Position numbers and translations under genes: made by a program. Positions 27,261 to 36,287 of a stretch of 64,000 nt of DNA are shown here, piece after piece. The stretch is from Brevibacterium zhoupengii (lineage in GTDB: Bacteria > Actinomycetota > Actinomycetes > Actinomycetales > Brevibacteriaceae): positions 3,906,001-3,970,000 of the forward strand of contig NZ_CP088298.1 in assembly GCF_021117425.1 (NCBI RefSeq), read 5' to 3'. Each line of letters begins with the position of its first letter. Within the stretch, counting starts at the first letter, position 1. The notes under the pieces are model-generated. The model made no database searches. It saw only the letters and a list, made by a program, of their open reading frames with translations, and was not told the DNA's origin.

Positions 27261-28046
27261 TCACCCTCCGGCGACGACCAGGCCGGATTCGTAGGCGGCG
27301 ACGACGATCTGGGTGCGATCGCGCAGGCCCAGCTTCGACAGGATCCGGGACACGTGGGTCTTCACGGTCTGCTCGGCCAGGAACAGCTGCTGAGCCACCT
27401 CGGCGTTGGCATGGCCTTTGGCCACCAGGGTCATGACGTCGATCTCACGGTCAGTGAGCTGCCCGAGCACAGCGGTGTCCTTGGCGACCTTGGGTCCGCT
27501 CACGTACTCGGAGATGAGGCGGCGGGTCACGGACGGCGCCAACAGCGATTGCCCCTCGGCAACCACGCGCACGGCGGTGATCATGTCCTCGGCGGTGGCG
27601 TCCTTGAGGAGGAACCCGCTGGCCCCGGCACGCAGTGCTGAGAACACGTACTCGTCGGCGTCGAAGGTGGTGAGCATGATGATCTTCGGGTGCTCACCGG
27701 GCATCGAGAACACGGCCCGAGTGGCATCGAGACCGTTGAGCTTCGGCATCCGGATGTCCATAAGGATGACGTCGGGCGCGGTTCTGCGCACGAGGTCGAC
27801 GACCTGCGAACCGTCCTCGGCGCTGCCGACGACGCTCATGTCCGGCTGTGCGTCGAGGAGGGCTCCGAACCCCTGACGGACCATGGCCTGGTCATCGATG
27901 ATGGCGACCCGCGTCGTCTCGGACGACGGCGGCGGAACCCCGTCGCGCGCAATCGACCCCGGTGCGGGACTCGGCGTCGAGCCCGGCATGGCACTCGGCG
28001 TCGAGCCCGGTGCGGTACTTGCCCCTGGCACTCCTGCTTCTGGCAT
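27261..28046 (-). CDS. NarL/FixJ-type response regulator with Pro/Ser-rich leader
   Basis: This 261-residue regulator has a 45-residue leader of P-G-S-T-P-S repeats, then a receiver (VAIIDDQ, phospho-acceptor aspartate 97 in VILMDIRMPKL, FLLKD) and a LuxR-type DNA-binding domain (LTDREIDVMTLVAKGHANAEVA...VKTHVSRILSKLGL). No kinase is adjacent on its strand. The likely partner is the orphan kinase at 29207-31153, beyond the DMT transporter and on the opposite strand. A later start that skips the repeats is possible, for example at an internal Met within the leader. Confidence 0.88.
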   Translation of the reverse strand: MPEAGVPGASTAPGSTPSAMPGSTPSPAPGSIARDGVPPPSSETTRVAIIDDQAMVRQGFGALLDAQPDMSVVGSAEDGSQVVDLVRRTAPDVILMDIRMPKLNGLDATRAVFSMPGEHPKIIMLTTFDADEYVFSALRAGASGFLLKDATAEDMITAVRVVAEGQSLLAPSVTRRLISEYVSGPKVAKDTAVLGQLTDREIDVMTLVAKGHANAEVAQQLFLAEQTVKTHVSRILSKLGLRDRTQIVVAAYESGLVVAGG

Positions 28047-28214
28047 GCTCTCACGCTACCCGACCAGCGCCGCCATGAACCCTCGAAAGCCCGTGAAATC
28101 AGGCGGAAGACTCCCTGTCGTGGCCGATTTCATCCGAAAGTAGCACTCCCGGGTTCATACAATCACTCCTTCGTATGATGCGCCCCATGACACCGGGTCC
28201 TTAGCGTGCACAGC

Positions 28215-29144
28215 ATGATCATCACAGCGATAATCCTCGCCACGGTCGCAGCCTTCTGCCTGGCGCTGGGCACGCACTTCCAGCAGTACGCCGTCGCCAC
28301 CATGACACCCGGGCCCAAACGTCGGGCAACCTGGATCACCGGCCTGGGGCTCATGGGCATGGTGACCGTCCTCAATGTCATCGCTCTGGGCCTCGGACCG
28401 GTCGCCATCGTCCAACCCATCGGGGCGATCTCCCTCGTCTTCGCCGCGCTCATCAGTCGCCGGTACTTCGGACTGCGCCTCGGCGCCCCGCTGCTCATCA
28501 GCATCGGGGTGACGATGTTCTCGATCTTCACCTTTGTGGCCACCTCGGCGCAGTTCTCCCATGAACTCGTCGCTACGACGGAATCGATCACCTGGATGTT
28601 GTCGATCCTCGTCGCCCTCAGCGTCTTCGGCTCACTCTTCGCCCTCAGCCGGGCCGACCACATCCCCCGTGTCGTCATGACCGGCATCATCTTCGGCACG
28701 GTCGCGGCCGCGACACATGTGCTCGCCCGCACGGTCGTGGCTGGCGGACTCCCCGGGTTCGACCTCATGGGCTCGCAGTGGTGGATGGTGCTCGCCGCGG
28801 TGGGTCTCGCCTCGGCGGTGGGATTCTGGCTGGTCCAGACCGCCTACGCCTCGGGCCCGCCTGAAACGGTTCTCGCCGGACTGACCGTCATCGATCCGAT
28901 CGTGGCGGTGGTCATCGGCGCCGCCTTCTTCGGCGAATACTCGGGCCTCACGCCCATGGCCGTCGGCCTGCTGCTGTTGGCCGCCGCCGGAGGAGTCGGA
29001 GGGGTGTGGATGCTCTCGCAGTTCCACCCCCGCGTCCTCGAAGCGAAATCGGTCCCCGCAGGGCGGATCCCAGCAGACGTTCCCGCACACCTCTCACCAG
29101 AGCTGCGAACACCGGCTCACAATAGTCAAGGAATCCGATCATAA
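28215..29144 (+). CDS. DMT-superfamily (EamA/NIPA-like) transporter
   Basis: The product is about 309 residues with roughly nine to ten hydrophobic helices, beginning MIITAIILATVAAFCLALG. It shows the internal two-fold repeat of DMT carriers and segments such as LGPVAIVQPIGAISLVFAAL and ETVLAGLTVIDPIVAVVIG, close to NIPA-type Mg2+ transporter relatives. The substrate is unknown. A GTG three codons upstream (28206) is an alternative start; neither has a strong ribosome site. It is 62 bp before the kinase gene and lies between that kinase and its likely regulator. Confidence 0.8.
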   Translation: MIITAIILATVAAFCLALGTHFQQYAVATMTPGPKRRATWITGLGLMGMVTVLNVIALGLGPVAIVQPIGAISLVFAALISRRYFGLRLGAPLLISIGVTMFSIFTFVATSAQFSHELVATTESITWMLSILVALSVFGSLFALSRADHIPRVVMTGIIFGTVAAATHVLARTVVAGGLPGFDLMGSQWWMVLAAVGLASAVGFWLVQTAYASGPPETVLAGLTVIDPIVAVVIGAAFFGEYSGLTPMAVGLLLLAAAGGVGGVWMLSQFHPRVLEAKSVPAGRIPADVPAHLSPELRTPAHNSQGIRS

Positions 29145-29206
29145 ACCAGACCCTCGAATCCTCATACACCGATGCGTCTTCGTGGCCGAGCACGTACCCT
29201 GAGAAC

Positions 29207-31153
29207 GTGCCCCGTCCCCCAGATTCGCCGCCGCAGACCCGGTCTTGGTGGTCACGCATGTGGCACAACCTGGGCCGCGACACCATCCTCGTCCTCCCCG
29301 GATTCTTCATCTCCCTCATCGGGTTCGTCGTTCTCATCACGATGTTCTCCGTCTCGATCGCCACCCTCATCATCTGGATCGGTGCCCTGCTCCTGCTGTT
29401 GACGCTCTACGTCGCGACCGGGTTCGCGAACCTGTCCCGGGCCCGTGCCCGGCAGTGGGGAGCTCCCATCGCCGAGGTGGTCCATCGTCCCCGTGGACGC
29501 GGAATCAGCGGGTGGTTCGGGGTCATGGCCGAGGGACGACGCTGGCTCGATCTGCTCTTCGAGATGGTCTTCGCCCTGCCCATCCGCCTCTTCGCCTTCT
29601 CCGTGGTGATCCCCTGGTTCTTCGGCGCTTTGGGTGGGATGACCTACTTCTTCTGGGGACGTTTTCTGCCTGACGGCAACACTGAACTCATCGAGCTCAT
29701 CGTCGCTGCCTCGAACGACACCTCGCTGGTGGATTTGGAGTTCGGCACCATTGCGACCGTCCAGTTCATCTCCGGACTCATCCTCCTCGTCACTTTCCCC
29801 TTCGTCCTGCACGCTATGGCTCGGGTGGAGATCGCGGCGGTGACGGCAGGGCTGGCGCCCGAGCACGATGGGGCCACCTCGGCGGGAAAAGCACGGGCCG
29901 GTGATCCGATGGGCTCCGATCCGGTGGAGGCTGCCACGGCGCCCCTGTCAGCATCGGGAGCCCTCGGCTCATCGGCAGCCAGTTCGTTCCTGACGCGGTC
30001 CGCCGGCGAGGGCTGGTTCTGGCTGCTCAGCATCTTCGTGGGCGTGGTGCTCGTGGCCGTCGGATGGCCGGTGACTGCGGTGCTGTATGAGTCCTCGACC
30101 GTCCTTGCGATGTTCGTCGCCCTCGGACAGAGCGGTGCCCTGGTGCTCGCCGTGCGCAGTCCGGTCGCCGCGATCATCCTCGGGCTGGTCTCGGCGGCGG
30201 GGGGCATTGTTCTCACTGCCGATTCCTCCGGTCTCGTATGGCCGTGGACGGCGACGTCACTCCTCGCGCTGCTCTTTCTCCATCTCATCATCGGGATGCG
30301 GCACAGCTGGCTCCACCTCGTCATCCTGTGGTCGCTGTCCGCGGTGCTCGGGGCGCTGAGCCTGACCATGCCCCATGCGGGAGGGCTGTCGGGGGCGCTG
30401 GCGAATGTCATCACGACGATCTCGCTGGCTGCGGGACTCTCGATCGTTGCAATGATCGGCAATCTGTGGATTCGCGGCCGCACCCAGCTGGCCAACGAAC
30501 GCCAGCTCAGCGCCGAACAGCTGGCCAAGCGTCAGGAGCTCGAGGAGCGTAACCGGATCGCACAAGAACTCCACGACGTCGTCGCCCACAGCATGTCCGT
30601 CATCAGCGTCCAAGCCACCACGGCCCGCTACCGGCTGCCCGAGCTCGATTCGCGCAGCGTCGAGGAGTTCGATTCCATCGCCGGCTCCGCTCGGCAGGCT
30701 CTGACCGAGATGCGCGGCCTGCTGGCAATTCTGCGCGGTGGCCGCGATGCCGATCTGGCACCGCAGCCGACTATCGACGACATCCCCGAGCTGATCGAGG
30801 CCACTCGCGGTTCGGGCGCCGAGGTGGAGCTCGAGTTCCCGACGGGACCGATCTCGGTCAACCCGACGACCGGGTTGACCGCGTTTCGTCTCGTTCAGGA
30901 GGCTCTGTCGAATGCCCTTCGCCATGCTCCCGGTGCTCCGATTCGAGTAACAGTTCACTTGGATGAGTCGCTGCTGTCGATCGGAGTCGTCAACGCTGTA
31001 CCGGACTCGAGCCGGTCCACCGGAGGCCACCTCGGCGGCGGATTCGGACTCAAGGGCATGCGCGAACGAGTCGAGGCACTCGACGGCACGCTGCAGGTGG
31101 GGCCGACTGCCGATGGTGGGTTCGAGGTGGTCGCGACCGTGCCCGCGGGTTGA
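29207..31153 (+). CDS. Sensor histidine kinase (HisKA_3), orphan on its strand
   Basis: This 648-residue kinase starts at a GTG. The first 440 residues form two groups of membrane helices: an N-terminal group (about 25-70, 110-140, 175-210) with a linker, then a second group of about six helices (265-430). The phosphorylation helix is ERNRIAQELHDVVAHSMSVISVQ and the ATPase domain ends with GFGLKGMRERVEAL. It has the NarX/DesK-like architecture that partners NarL-type regulators. The nearest unpaired regulator is at 27261-28046. Its 3' end overlaps a decayed antisense membrane gene. Confidence 0.87.
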   Translation: MPRPPDSPPQTRSWWSRMWHNLGRDTILVLPGFFISLIGFVVLITMFSVSIATLIIWIGALLLLLTLYVATGFANLSRARARQWGAPIAEVVHRPRGRGISGWFGVMAEGRRWLDLLFEMVFALPIRLFAFSVVIPWFFGALGGMTYFFWGRFLPDGNTELIELIVAASNDTSLVDLEFGTIATVQFISGLILLVTFPFVLHAMARVEIAAVTAGLAPEHDGATSAGKARAGDPMGSDPVEAATAPLSASGALGSSAASSFLTRSAGEGWFWLLSIFVGVVLVAVGWPVTAVLYESSTVLAMFVALGQSGALVLAVRSPVAAIILGLVSAAGGIVLTADSSGLVWPWTATSLLALLFLHLIIGMRHSWLHLVILWSLSAVLGALSLTMPHAGGLSGALANVITTISLAAGLSIVAMIGNLWIRGRTQLANERQLSAEQLAKRQELEERNRIAQELHDVVAHSMSVISVQATTARYRLPELDSRSVEEFDSIAGSARQALTEMRGLLAILRGGRDADLAPQPTIDDIPELIEATRGSGAEVELEFPTGPISVNPTTGLTAFRLVQEALSNALRHAPGAPIRVTVHLDESLLSIGVVNAVPDSSRSTGGHLGGGFGLKGMRERVEALDGTLQVGPTADGGFEVVATVPAG

Positions 31154-31154
31154 G

Positions 31155-31490
31155 TCACGCGAGCGTCCCCGCGGGGACGCTGCCTGACGTCGAGGATGAC
31201 GATTCCGGTGAAGACGATCGGCGCGGCGATCGAGATGAGGGCCTCGATCGTCGGTCCGCTCGTCGCATTCAGATCAGCTCCGGAGAGGAGGCCGAGTCCC
31301 AGTGCGAAGATGTAGTTGACGATGTAGACGGCCATGCCGGCTTCCAGACCAGCCCCCAGAAGAATAAGCCGCCGAACTGGACGATGAGACCGAGCCCGCA
31401 GAACAGGCCGGCGAGAGCCATGACGAGCAACGGGCTGTACCACCCGTGTCGCGGGTGAGATCTGAACTGGCGAACGTATTGCGTTGACAT
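31155..31490 (-). pseudogene. Small three-helix membrane protein, frameshifted
   Basis: The ATG at 31490 (preceded by GGAG) opens MSTQYVRQFRSHPRHGWY and a first membrane helix, but the frame goes wrong at a run of five C (31353-31357). Adding one base there continues into EAGMAVYIVNYIFALGLGLL and ALISIAAPIVFTGIVIL, two more helices in the frame that does not otherwise open. The joined product would be about 105-110 residues with three helices. That second frame has no stop before it runs antisense into the kinase gene; the TGA at 31155-31157 is in the first frame. Hence a broken gene, or a sequencing error in a homopolymer. The family is not recognised. Confidence 0.6.
31162..31181. terminator. 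20-bp perfect GC-rich palindrome after the kinase
   Basis: This is a self-complementary 20-mer with no loop, nine bases after the kinase stop codon. It probably terminates the kinase transcript and possibly the convergent remnant. Confidence 0.55.
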
Positions 31491-31598
31491 GTCTCCGGCC
31501 TTTCCCACCACCTCGGCGGAGGAGCTCGACCATCGATTCGAATGATCTCATCCTTTCGGACGACAGCGGCGGGCGAACGCGAACGGTAGCCTCAAAGG

Positions 31599-32984
31599 GT
31601 GAGACTTCACCCCGACCGGCGCACCCTGACCTATGCCCTCCTCTGGACGGGCGTCTCGGCGGCCATCGGTGTGCTCGCACTCTTCATCATCATCGGAACA
31701 GAATGGCCGGAGTTCGAGGAGGCTGGTGCCCGCACCGGAGCACTCAGCGCCGAACTGTTCATCCACATCGGCTTCGGCATCATCTCCTTGGCCTGCCTGC
31801 CGATCGTCCTCGCCTTCGACGGGCGAACGACCCCCCGCAAGACTCTGCGCCCCAAAGTGATCGCGGCCGAGAAGCTGCGCGATTTCCTCACCACGAGTGG
31901 TCGCGGCGGCGAGGAGTTCCTCACCGCCGACGACTCCGTCGAATCCCTGCAGCGCCGCCCAGGCGGGTGGGTTCCGGTCGCCGTCGGGCTCCTCGGCATC
32001 GTCACCGGCACGATCGGCGTTCTCGGTGCGGTCGCCGGCCTGGTCATCCTCATCTCCCTCACCGCACGACGCAGCTGGTCGCTGGATTTCACCTGCCTGG
32101 CGGCAGCCATCATCGCCCAGGGCCTGACATATACGCTCACACCGACGGCGGTCGGAGCGTTCGAACTTCCGCTGTTCCTCGTCAACGGCACCCTCTACGC
32201 GATGCTCGTCGTCATCGGCGTCATCCGCGGAGCCCGCGAACAGGGCCTCATCGACACCGCAGCCCAGACGCTGCTGCGTGAACGATCCCGTCAGGATCGT
32301 GCCGTCGCCGAGGTGCGCCGCGGCATCGCACGCGACATGCACGACTCGCTCTCGCACCACCTCAGCGTCATCGCCATGTACTCCGGTGCGCTCTCGGTGC
32401 GCCGAGATCTCGACCCCGAGGCGGTCCACGAAAGCGCCCGACTCATCGCCAGCAGCGCCCGCCGATCCGGGATCGAGCTGCGAGAAGTGCTGACGATGCT
32501 GCGTGGGGATGACCAGGGCACCGTGATCGATCCTGATCTGGACCGACTCGTCGCCGACCGACCGGAGTCGGTGACCTTGGTCTATGAGGAGCCGCTGACG
32601 TCTAAGTCGCTTCACGTCTTAGGCAGCCTCGAGCGGATGACGATCTACCGCTTCGTCCAAGAGACGATGACGAATGCCTTCAAACACGCTCCCGGTGAGA
32701 TGCTGACCATCACCATCGGCGGCGACTCCAGCAGCGAAGACGGAGACAGACCCCATCGATACCTCACGATGACCGCGCGCAATCCCTATCCGGACAGCCT
32801 CCTCGGCGCCACCGTGGCCGCACAGACCAATCGCAAGCAGTACATCGCCGGCTCCGGGTTGGGAATTCTCGGCCTCAAGGAGAGAGTGGAGGCGATGGGC
32901 GGTGACCTCGCCGTCAGCCATTATCCCGATTTCGAGCTGCGAGCTCGCATCCCCGTCCAAGACACGGAGGAGATCAGCGCATGA
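31599..32984 (+). CDS. Sensor histidine kinase (HisKA_3)
   Basis: The 461-residue kinase begins at a GTG. Residues 10-210 contain about five to six membrane helices without a large extracellular loop. A linker leads to the phosphorylation helix VRRGIARDMHDSLSHHLSVIAM and an ATPase domain with FVQETMTNAFKHAPGE and SGLGILGLKERVEAM. It is a DesK/LiaS-like intramembrane-sensing type. Its stop overlaps the next gene by four bases (ATGA), so the kinase and regulator are a coupled pair. Confidence 0.9.
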   Translation: MRLHPDRRTLTYALLWTGVSAAIGVLALFIIIGTEWPEFEEAGARTGALSAELFIHIGFGIISLACLPIVLAFDGRTTPRKTLRPKVIAAEKLRDFLTTSGRGGEEFLTADDSVESLQRRPGGWVPVAVGLLGIVTGTIGVLGAVAGLVILISLTARRSWSLDFTCLAAAIIAQGLTYTLTPTAVGAFELPLFLVNGTLYAMLVVIGVIRGAREQGLIDTAAQTLLRERSRQDRAVAEVRRGIARDMHDSLSHHLSVIAMYSGALSVRRDLDPEAVHESARLIASSARRSGIELREVLTMLRGDDQGTVIDPDLDRLVADRPESVTLVYEEPLTSKSLHVLGSLERMTIYRFVQETMTNAFKHAPGEMLTITIGGDSSSEDGDRPHRYLTMTARNPYPDSLLGATVAAQTNRKQYIAGSGLGILGLKERVEAMGGDLAVSHYPDFELRARIPVQDTEEISA

Positions 32985-33667
32985 GCATCAGAACCATCAT
33001 CGCCGACGACGAGTCACTCATGCGTTCGGGCCTGCGCCTCCTCCTCGGCGCGGCCGATGACATCGAGATCATCGCCGAGGCGGCTCACGGTGCCGAGGCG
33101 ATCGACCTGGCCCGGAAGCTGAGTCCCGATCTCATTCTCATGGACATCCGCATGCCCGTCATGGACGGGCTGGAGGCGACCCGGGCCCTCATGGCCCAGG
33201 CCTCTCACCCGGAGGTTCTCATCCTCACCGCCTTCGGCACCGATGATTTCGTCCTCCAGGCGCTGCGTGCCGGTGCTGCCGGCTACATCCTCAAAGACAC
33301 CCCACCCGATGAGCTCATCCACGCGGTCAGGGCCGCCGCAAACGGCACCCGTGCCGTGTCACCGGGAGTCATGGAGTCCCTGCTGGGACGGAGCACCACC
33401 TCGGCGACGGGGGCAGGCAGTGATTCGACGACGGGCGCAGGCTCCTCCGGTGCGGGAGTTCCGAATGGGCCCGACCCGCTGGAGCCCCTGACCTCGCGAG
33501 AGCGGGAGATCGCCGAGGCAGTCGCTCAGGGGATGACGAATGCGCAGGTGGCGCGGTCGCTGTTCGTCTCAACGGCCACGGTCAAGACGCACCTGGCGCG
33601 CATCTTCTTCAAGCTCGGTGTCAGCACCCGTGTGCAGTTGGCGCTGCTCGTCAACGAACGGCGCTGA
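32981..33667 (+). CDS. NarL/FixJ-type response regulator
   Basis: This 228-residue regulator has a receiver with IIADDES, phospho-acceptor aspartate 55 in LILMDIRMPV and GYILKD, followed by a Gly/Ser/Thr-rich linker of about 30 residues and a LuxR-type DNA-binding domain (LTSREREIAEAVAQGMTNAQVA). It is coupled by ATGA to the kinase gene and is the cognate partner. Targets unknown; no ABC-exporter target lies directly beside it. Confidence 0.92.
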   Translation: MSIRTIIADDESLMRSGLRLLLGAADDIEIIAEAAHGAEAIDLARKLSPDLILMDIRMPVMDGLEATRALMAQASHPEVLILTAFGTDDFVLQALRAGAAGYILKDTPPDELIHAVRAAANGTRAVSPGVMESLLGRSTTSATGAGSDSTTGAGSSGAGVPNGPDPLEPLTSREREIAEAVAQGMTNAQVARSLFVSTATVKTHLARIFFKLGVSTRVQLALLVNERR

Positions 33668-33682
33668 GCGGCCGAGCTCAGA

Positions 33683-34444
33683 TCATTTCGGAGCCATGCG
33701 GATGGCGCCGTCGAGGCGAATGGTCTCACCGTTGAGCATCGGGTTGGCCACGATCGATTCGACGAGCTGCGCGTACTCGGCGGGCTTGCCCAGTCGCGAA
33801 GGGTGGGGAATCGACTTCGCCAGGGATTCCTGAGCCTCTTCAGGCAGACCGGCCATCATCGGGGTCTCGAAGATGCCGGGGGCGATCGTGACGACGCGGA
33901 TCTGTGAGGAGGCGAGTTCGCGGGCCATCGGCAGAGTCACGGAGGCGATGGCACCCTTTGATGCGGAGTAGGCGATCTGGCCGATCTGTCCGTCGAAGGC
34001 TGCGACCGAGGCGGTGTTGACGATGACGCCGCGTTCTTCGCCCGCAGCTTCCTGCTGCTGCATGGCCGCTGCTGCCAGGCGGCACACGTTGACCGTGCCC
34101 ACGACGTTGATGCTCAGCACCTTCGAAAACGCGTCCAGGGGCAGTGGGCCCCTGCGCGAGACGAGTTTGCCGGGAGTCGCGACTCCGGCGCAGTTGACGA
34201 CGACTCTCAGCTGTCCGAGACCGGTCGCGGTGTCCACGGCCGCCTGGACCTGCTCTTCGTTTGTGACGTCGGCGGAGACGAAATGGGCGCTCTCGCCCAG
34301 TTCCGCAGCCACCTGCTGACCCACCTCGGCGTTGAGGTCGACCATGACGACCTGGGCACCGGCAGCCAGGAGGCGTTCCGTGGTGGCACGGCCGAGCCCG
34401 GAGGCCCCGCCGGTGACGAGTGCGACTGTGTTGTTGAGATCCAT
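33683..34444 (-). CDS. Short-chain dehydrogenase (3-hydroxyacyl-CoA dehydrogenase type II-like)
   Basis: This 253-residue classical SDR has the cofactor motif [10 protein letters not shown], the NAG variant [10 protein letters not shown], catalytic Ser in [10 protein letters not shown] and [10 protein letters not shown] for Tyr-Lys. The sequence closely follows the HSD17B10/FadB2-like group, including [20 protein letters not shown], so an NAD-dependent 3-hydroxyacyl-CoA dehydrogenase role in fatty or branched-acid degradation is likely. It ends 16 bp from the convergent response-regulator stop. Confidence 0.88.
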   Translation of the reverse strand: MDLNNTVALVTGGASGLGRATTERLLAAGAQVVMVDLNAEVGQQVAAELGESAHFVSADVTNEEQVQAAVDTATGLGQLRVVVNCAGVATPGKLVSRRGPLPLDAFSKVLSINVVGTVNVCRLAAAAMQQQEAAGEERGVIVNTASVAAFDGQIGQIAYSASKGAIASVTLPMARELASSQIRVVTIAPGIFETPMMAGLPEEAQESLAKSIPHPSRLGKPAEYAQLVESIVANPMLNGETIRLDGAIRMAPK

Positions 34445-34513
34445 GAGTGTCCTTCGCAGCGCTGAGTGAACGTTTGAGTTGGTTCGACTTTAACGCAGGG
34501 CTGTGGGCACGAC

Positions 34514-34547
34514 GAAGCCCGCCGACCTTTCGGTGCGACGGGCTTTC
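34514..34547 (-). terminator. Stem-loop after the FMN reductase gene
   Basis: Near-complementary arms with AAGCCCG and CGGGCTT at their outer ends pair around a loop of about 11 bases, 18 bp beyond the FMN-reductase stop and before the SDR gene on the same strand. It most likely separates the two transcription units. Confidence 0.6.
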
Positions 34548-34564
34548 GACGTGTCAGCTGTTGA

Positions 34565-35146
34565 TCAGGCGGCCTGCTCCTCGGATGCGGCATCCTCACG
34601 CACGGACTTCAGGGCCTCGCCCCAGCTCACGAGGTCATCGGCCATCGACGCGAACGGAGTCGCCGAAACCTCGGTCGGGGTGAAGACGCCGTCGGCGAAG
34701 TCGGTGAAGAGGCTGAAGGAGGCCTGGTCGCGGACGACGGCCAGCTTGTAGTTGGCGAGGATGTGGCGCAGGTGCTCGGCGGCACGCACACCCTTGTCGG
34801 CGCCGTAGTTCACGATGCCGGCGACCTTGTGGTTGAATTCGGTGGCGACGAAGTCCAGGGCGTTCTTCAGTGAACCGGAGATCGAGTGGTTGTACTCGGG
34901 GGTGACGAAGATGAAGGCGTCGAACTCGTTGAGTTTGGCGCCCCAGGCCTTGGTGTGATCGTTCTGGTACATGTTCGCGCCGGCCGGAATGACCTCGTCG
35001 AGCAGCGGCAGGTTGAACTCACCGAAGTCGACGACCTCGGCGCGCACATCCTCACGACCGGCCAGCTGCTCCTTGGCCCAGGCGACGACCTGTGGGTTGA
35101 GCGCCTGTGGGCGTGAAGTTCCGGGAATGATGGCGATGTTGAGCAT
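34565..35146 (-). CDS. NADPH-dependent FMN reductase / azoreductase-like flavoprotein
   Basis: The 193-residue product has the flavodoxin-like reductase fold. The phosphate loop is IIPGTSRPQALN near the N-terminus, and the family motif PEYNHSISGSLKNALD lies mid-protein. It reduces FMN, quinones or chromate using NADPH. The ATG at 35146 has an AGAGGA site before it; longer open frame upstream is discounted. A TetR-type gene is divergent, 382 bp away. Confidence 0.88.
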   Translation of the reverse strand: MLNIAIIPGTSRPQALNPQVVAWAKEQLAGREDVRAEVVDFGEFNLPLLDEVIPAGANMYQNDHTKAWGAKLNEFDAFIFVTPEYNHSISGSLKNALDFVATEFNHKVAGIVNYGADKGVRAAEHLRHILANYKLAVVRDQASFSLFTDFADGVFTPTEVSATPFASMADDLVSWGEALKSVREDAASEEQAA

Positions 35147-35528
35147 GTCCGTCCTCTGTTCGATGGCAAGATGCGCTGTCAGATAATTGGTGTTCTTGGG
35201 CGTTCGGCACACAGCAGTCCTCTGCGGTATACCCACGCTTGCACAACATGGTTGAAAACTTGATAATTCCAGATTCTGGAGTGATCGCCATCACATCAAT
35301 CCTGACGCCGCCGTCAGATTGGTCCACGCGTCGCTGTCATGCTCAACTGCGACTAGACCTCATCAGACACCGCGCTGCTGTCGCGAGAGCCGGACCCAAA
35401 TCACTACACGGTGGGGCACAGATCCCCGAATTCTGGGCGGAAGCGGCCATTCTCAGCCCAACGTCATGTATTCTCGGTTGGCAAGTGAAAGATTGTTCGA
35501 TATCCGACCGCCAAGGAGCCCAAGCACC
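35147..35528. other. 382-bp divergent intergenic region
   Basis: This region between the FMN reductase and TetR genes holds no convincing gene. It is locally richer in A+T, and a small inverted repeat TCCAGATTCTGGA lies near 35266-35278. Both promoters should be here. I could not assign -35/-10 boxes with confidence. Confidence 0.5.
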
Positions 35529-36191
35529 GTGAGATCAACCAACGGCCGCAATAACATCCTCCGCTCGGCTCGGGACACCTTCGCAGCCAAGGGCTTCGAC
35601 GGCGCCTCCATCCGCGATATCGCGCAGGCCGCCGGCCTGAGCCTGTCCGCACTCTACTACTACTTCCCCTCCAAGCAGGAAGCGCTATACGAGCTCGTGC
35701 ACACCGCATACACCTGGTACAGCGAGCACAGCCGGGCTGCCATCGCCGAGGTGGGCGGTGATCCCACCGAGCAGCTGACCGTGGCCGTACGCTACCTCGC
35801 CCGCTACCGCATGGAGAACGTCTCCGTGTCCACAGTGCTGCTGCGCGACACCGAACGACTCACCGGCGACAACGCCGCCCGCGTCAAAGAACTCCAGCGC
35901 GAGGCACGAGTCATCATGGGCGACATCGTCCAATCAGGCATCGATGAGGGATCGTTCCACGTCGACAGCGCACCGCTGGTCACACGTGCGATCCACTCGA
36001 TCTGCAACTCACTTTCGCTCTGGTACCGCCCCACCGGCGACCTGACGCCGGACGTCATCGAACGCGATTTCACCCAGTACTCGCTGCGCATCCTGGGCCT
36101 CGATCCCAGCAGTGAGGAGCTCGACCGCCTCATGGCGCTGCCGATCAGCCAGGCAGGCATGCTCGACTTCATCTCCGACGACAAGAGCTGA
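35529..36191 (+). CDS. TetR/AcrR-family regulator
   Basis: This 220-residue regulator has a TetR helix-turn-helix at the N-terminus (LRSARDTFAAKGFDGASIRDIAQAAGLSLSALYYYFPSKQEALYELV split over the usual three helices) and an all-helical ligand domain of the KstR2/fatty-acid-linked type (TetR_C). The GTG at 35529 is chosen because AAGGAG lies about 10 bases upstream; the upstream open frame is not similar. The neighbouring SDR and reductase suggest a lipid or acyl-CoA ligand, but this is inference. Confidence 0.87.
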   Translation: MRSTNGRNNILRSARDTFAAKGFDGASIRDIAQAAGLSLSALYYYFPSKQEALYELVHTAYTWYSEHSRAAIAEVGGDPTEQLTVAVRYLARYRMENVSVSTVLLRDTERLTGDNAARVKELQREARVIMGDIVQSGIDEGSFHVDSAPLVTRAIHSICNSLSLWYRPTGDLTPDVIERDFTQYSLRILGLDPSSEELDRLMALPISQAGMLDFISDDKS

Positions 36192-36208
36192 CCAGGTCAC
36201 TAATCTCG

Positions 36209-36258
36209 CCCGAAGGGACTAATCACGCGCGGCGCCGCGCGTATTTAGTCCCTTCGGG
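36209..36258. terminator. 50-bp palindromic terminator with T-run
   Basis: Outer arms of 14 bp and an inner 9-bp GC arm pair are complementary, with only a two-base interruption on each side. TATTTTTT follows on the plus strand. It is a strong intrinsic terminator for the TetR gene, and by symmetry for the convergent ABC-transporter operon. Confidence 0.85.
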
Positions 36259-36287
36259 TATTTTTTGCGGCTGGTTCTGACCTCCGC

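Noticed and set aside
30955-31268. Extension of the broken membrane gene antisense into the kinase gene
   Set aside because: Beyond about 31150 the frame only mirrors the kinase C-terminus and has no membrane or family character.
35239-35532. 97-residue plus-strand frame in the reductase/TetR gap
   Set aside because: No ribosome site, no similarity and poor codon bias; the gap is better explained as promoter DNA.
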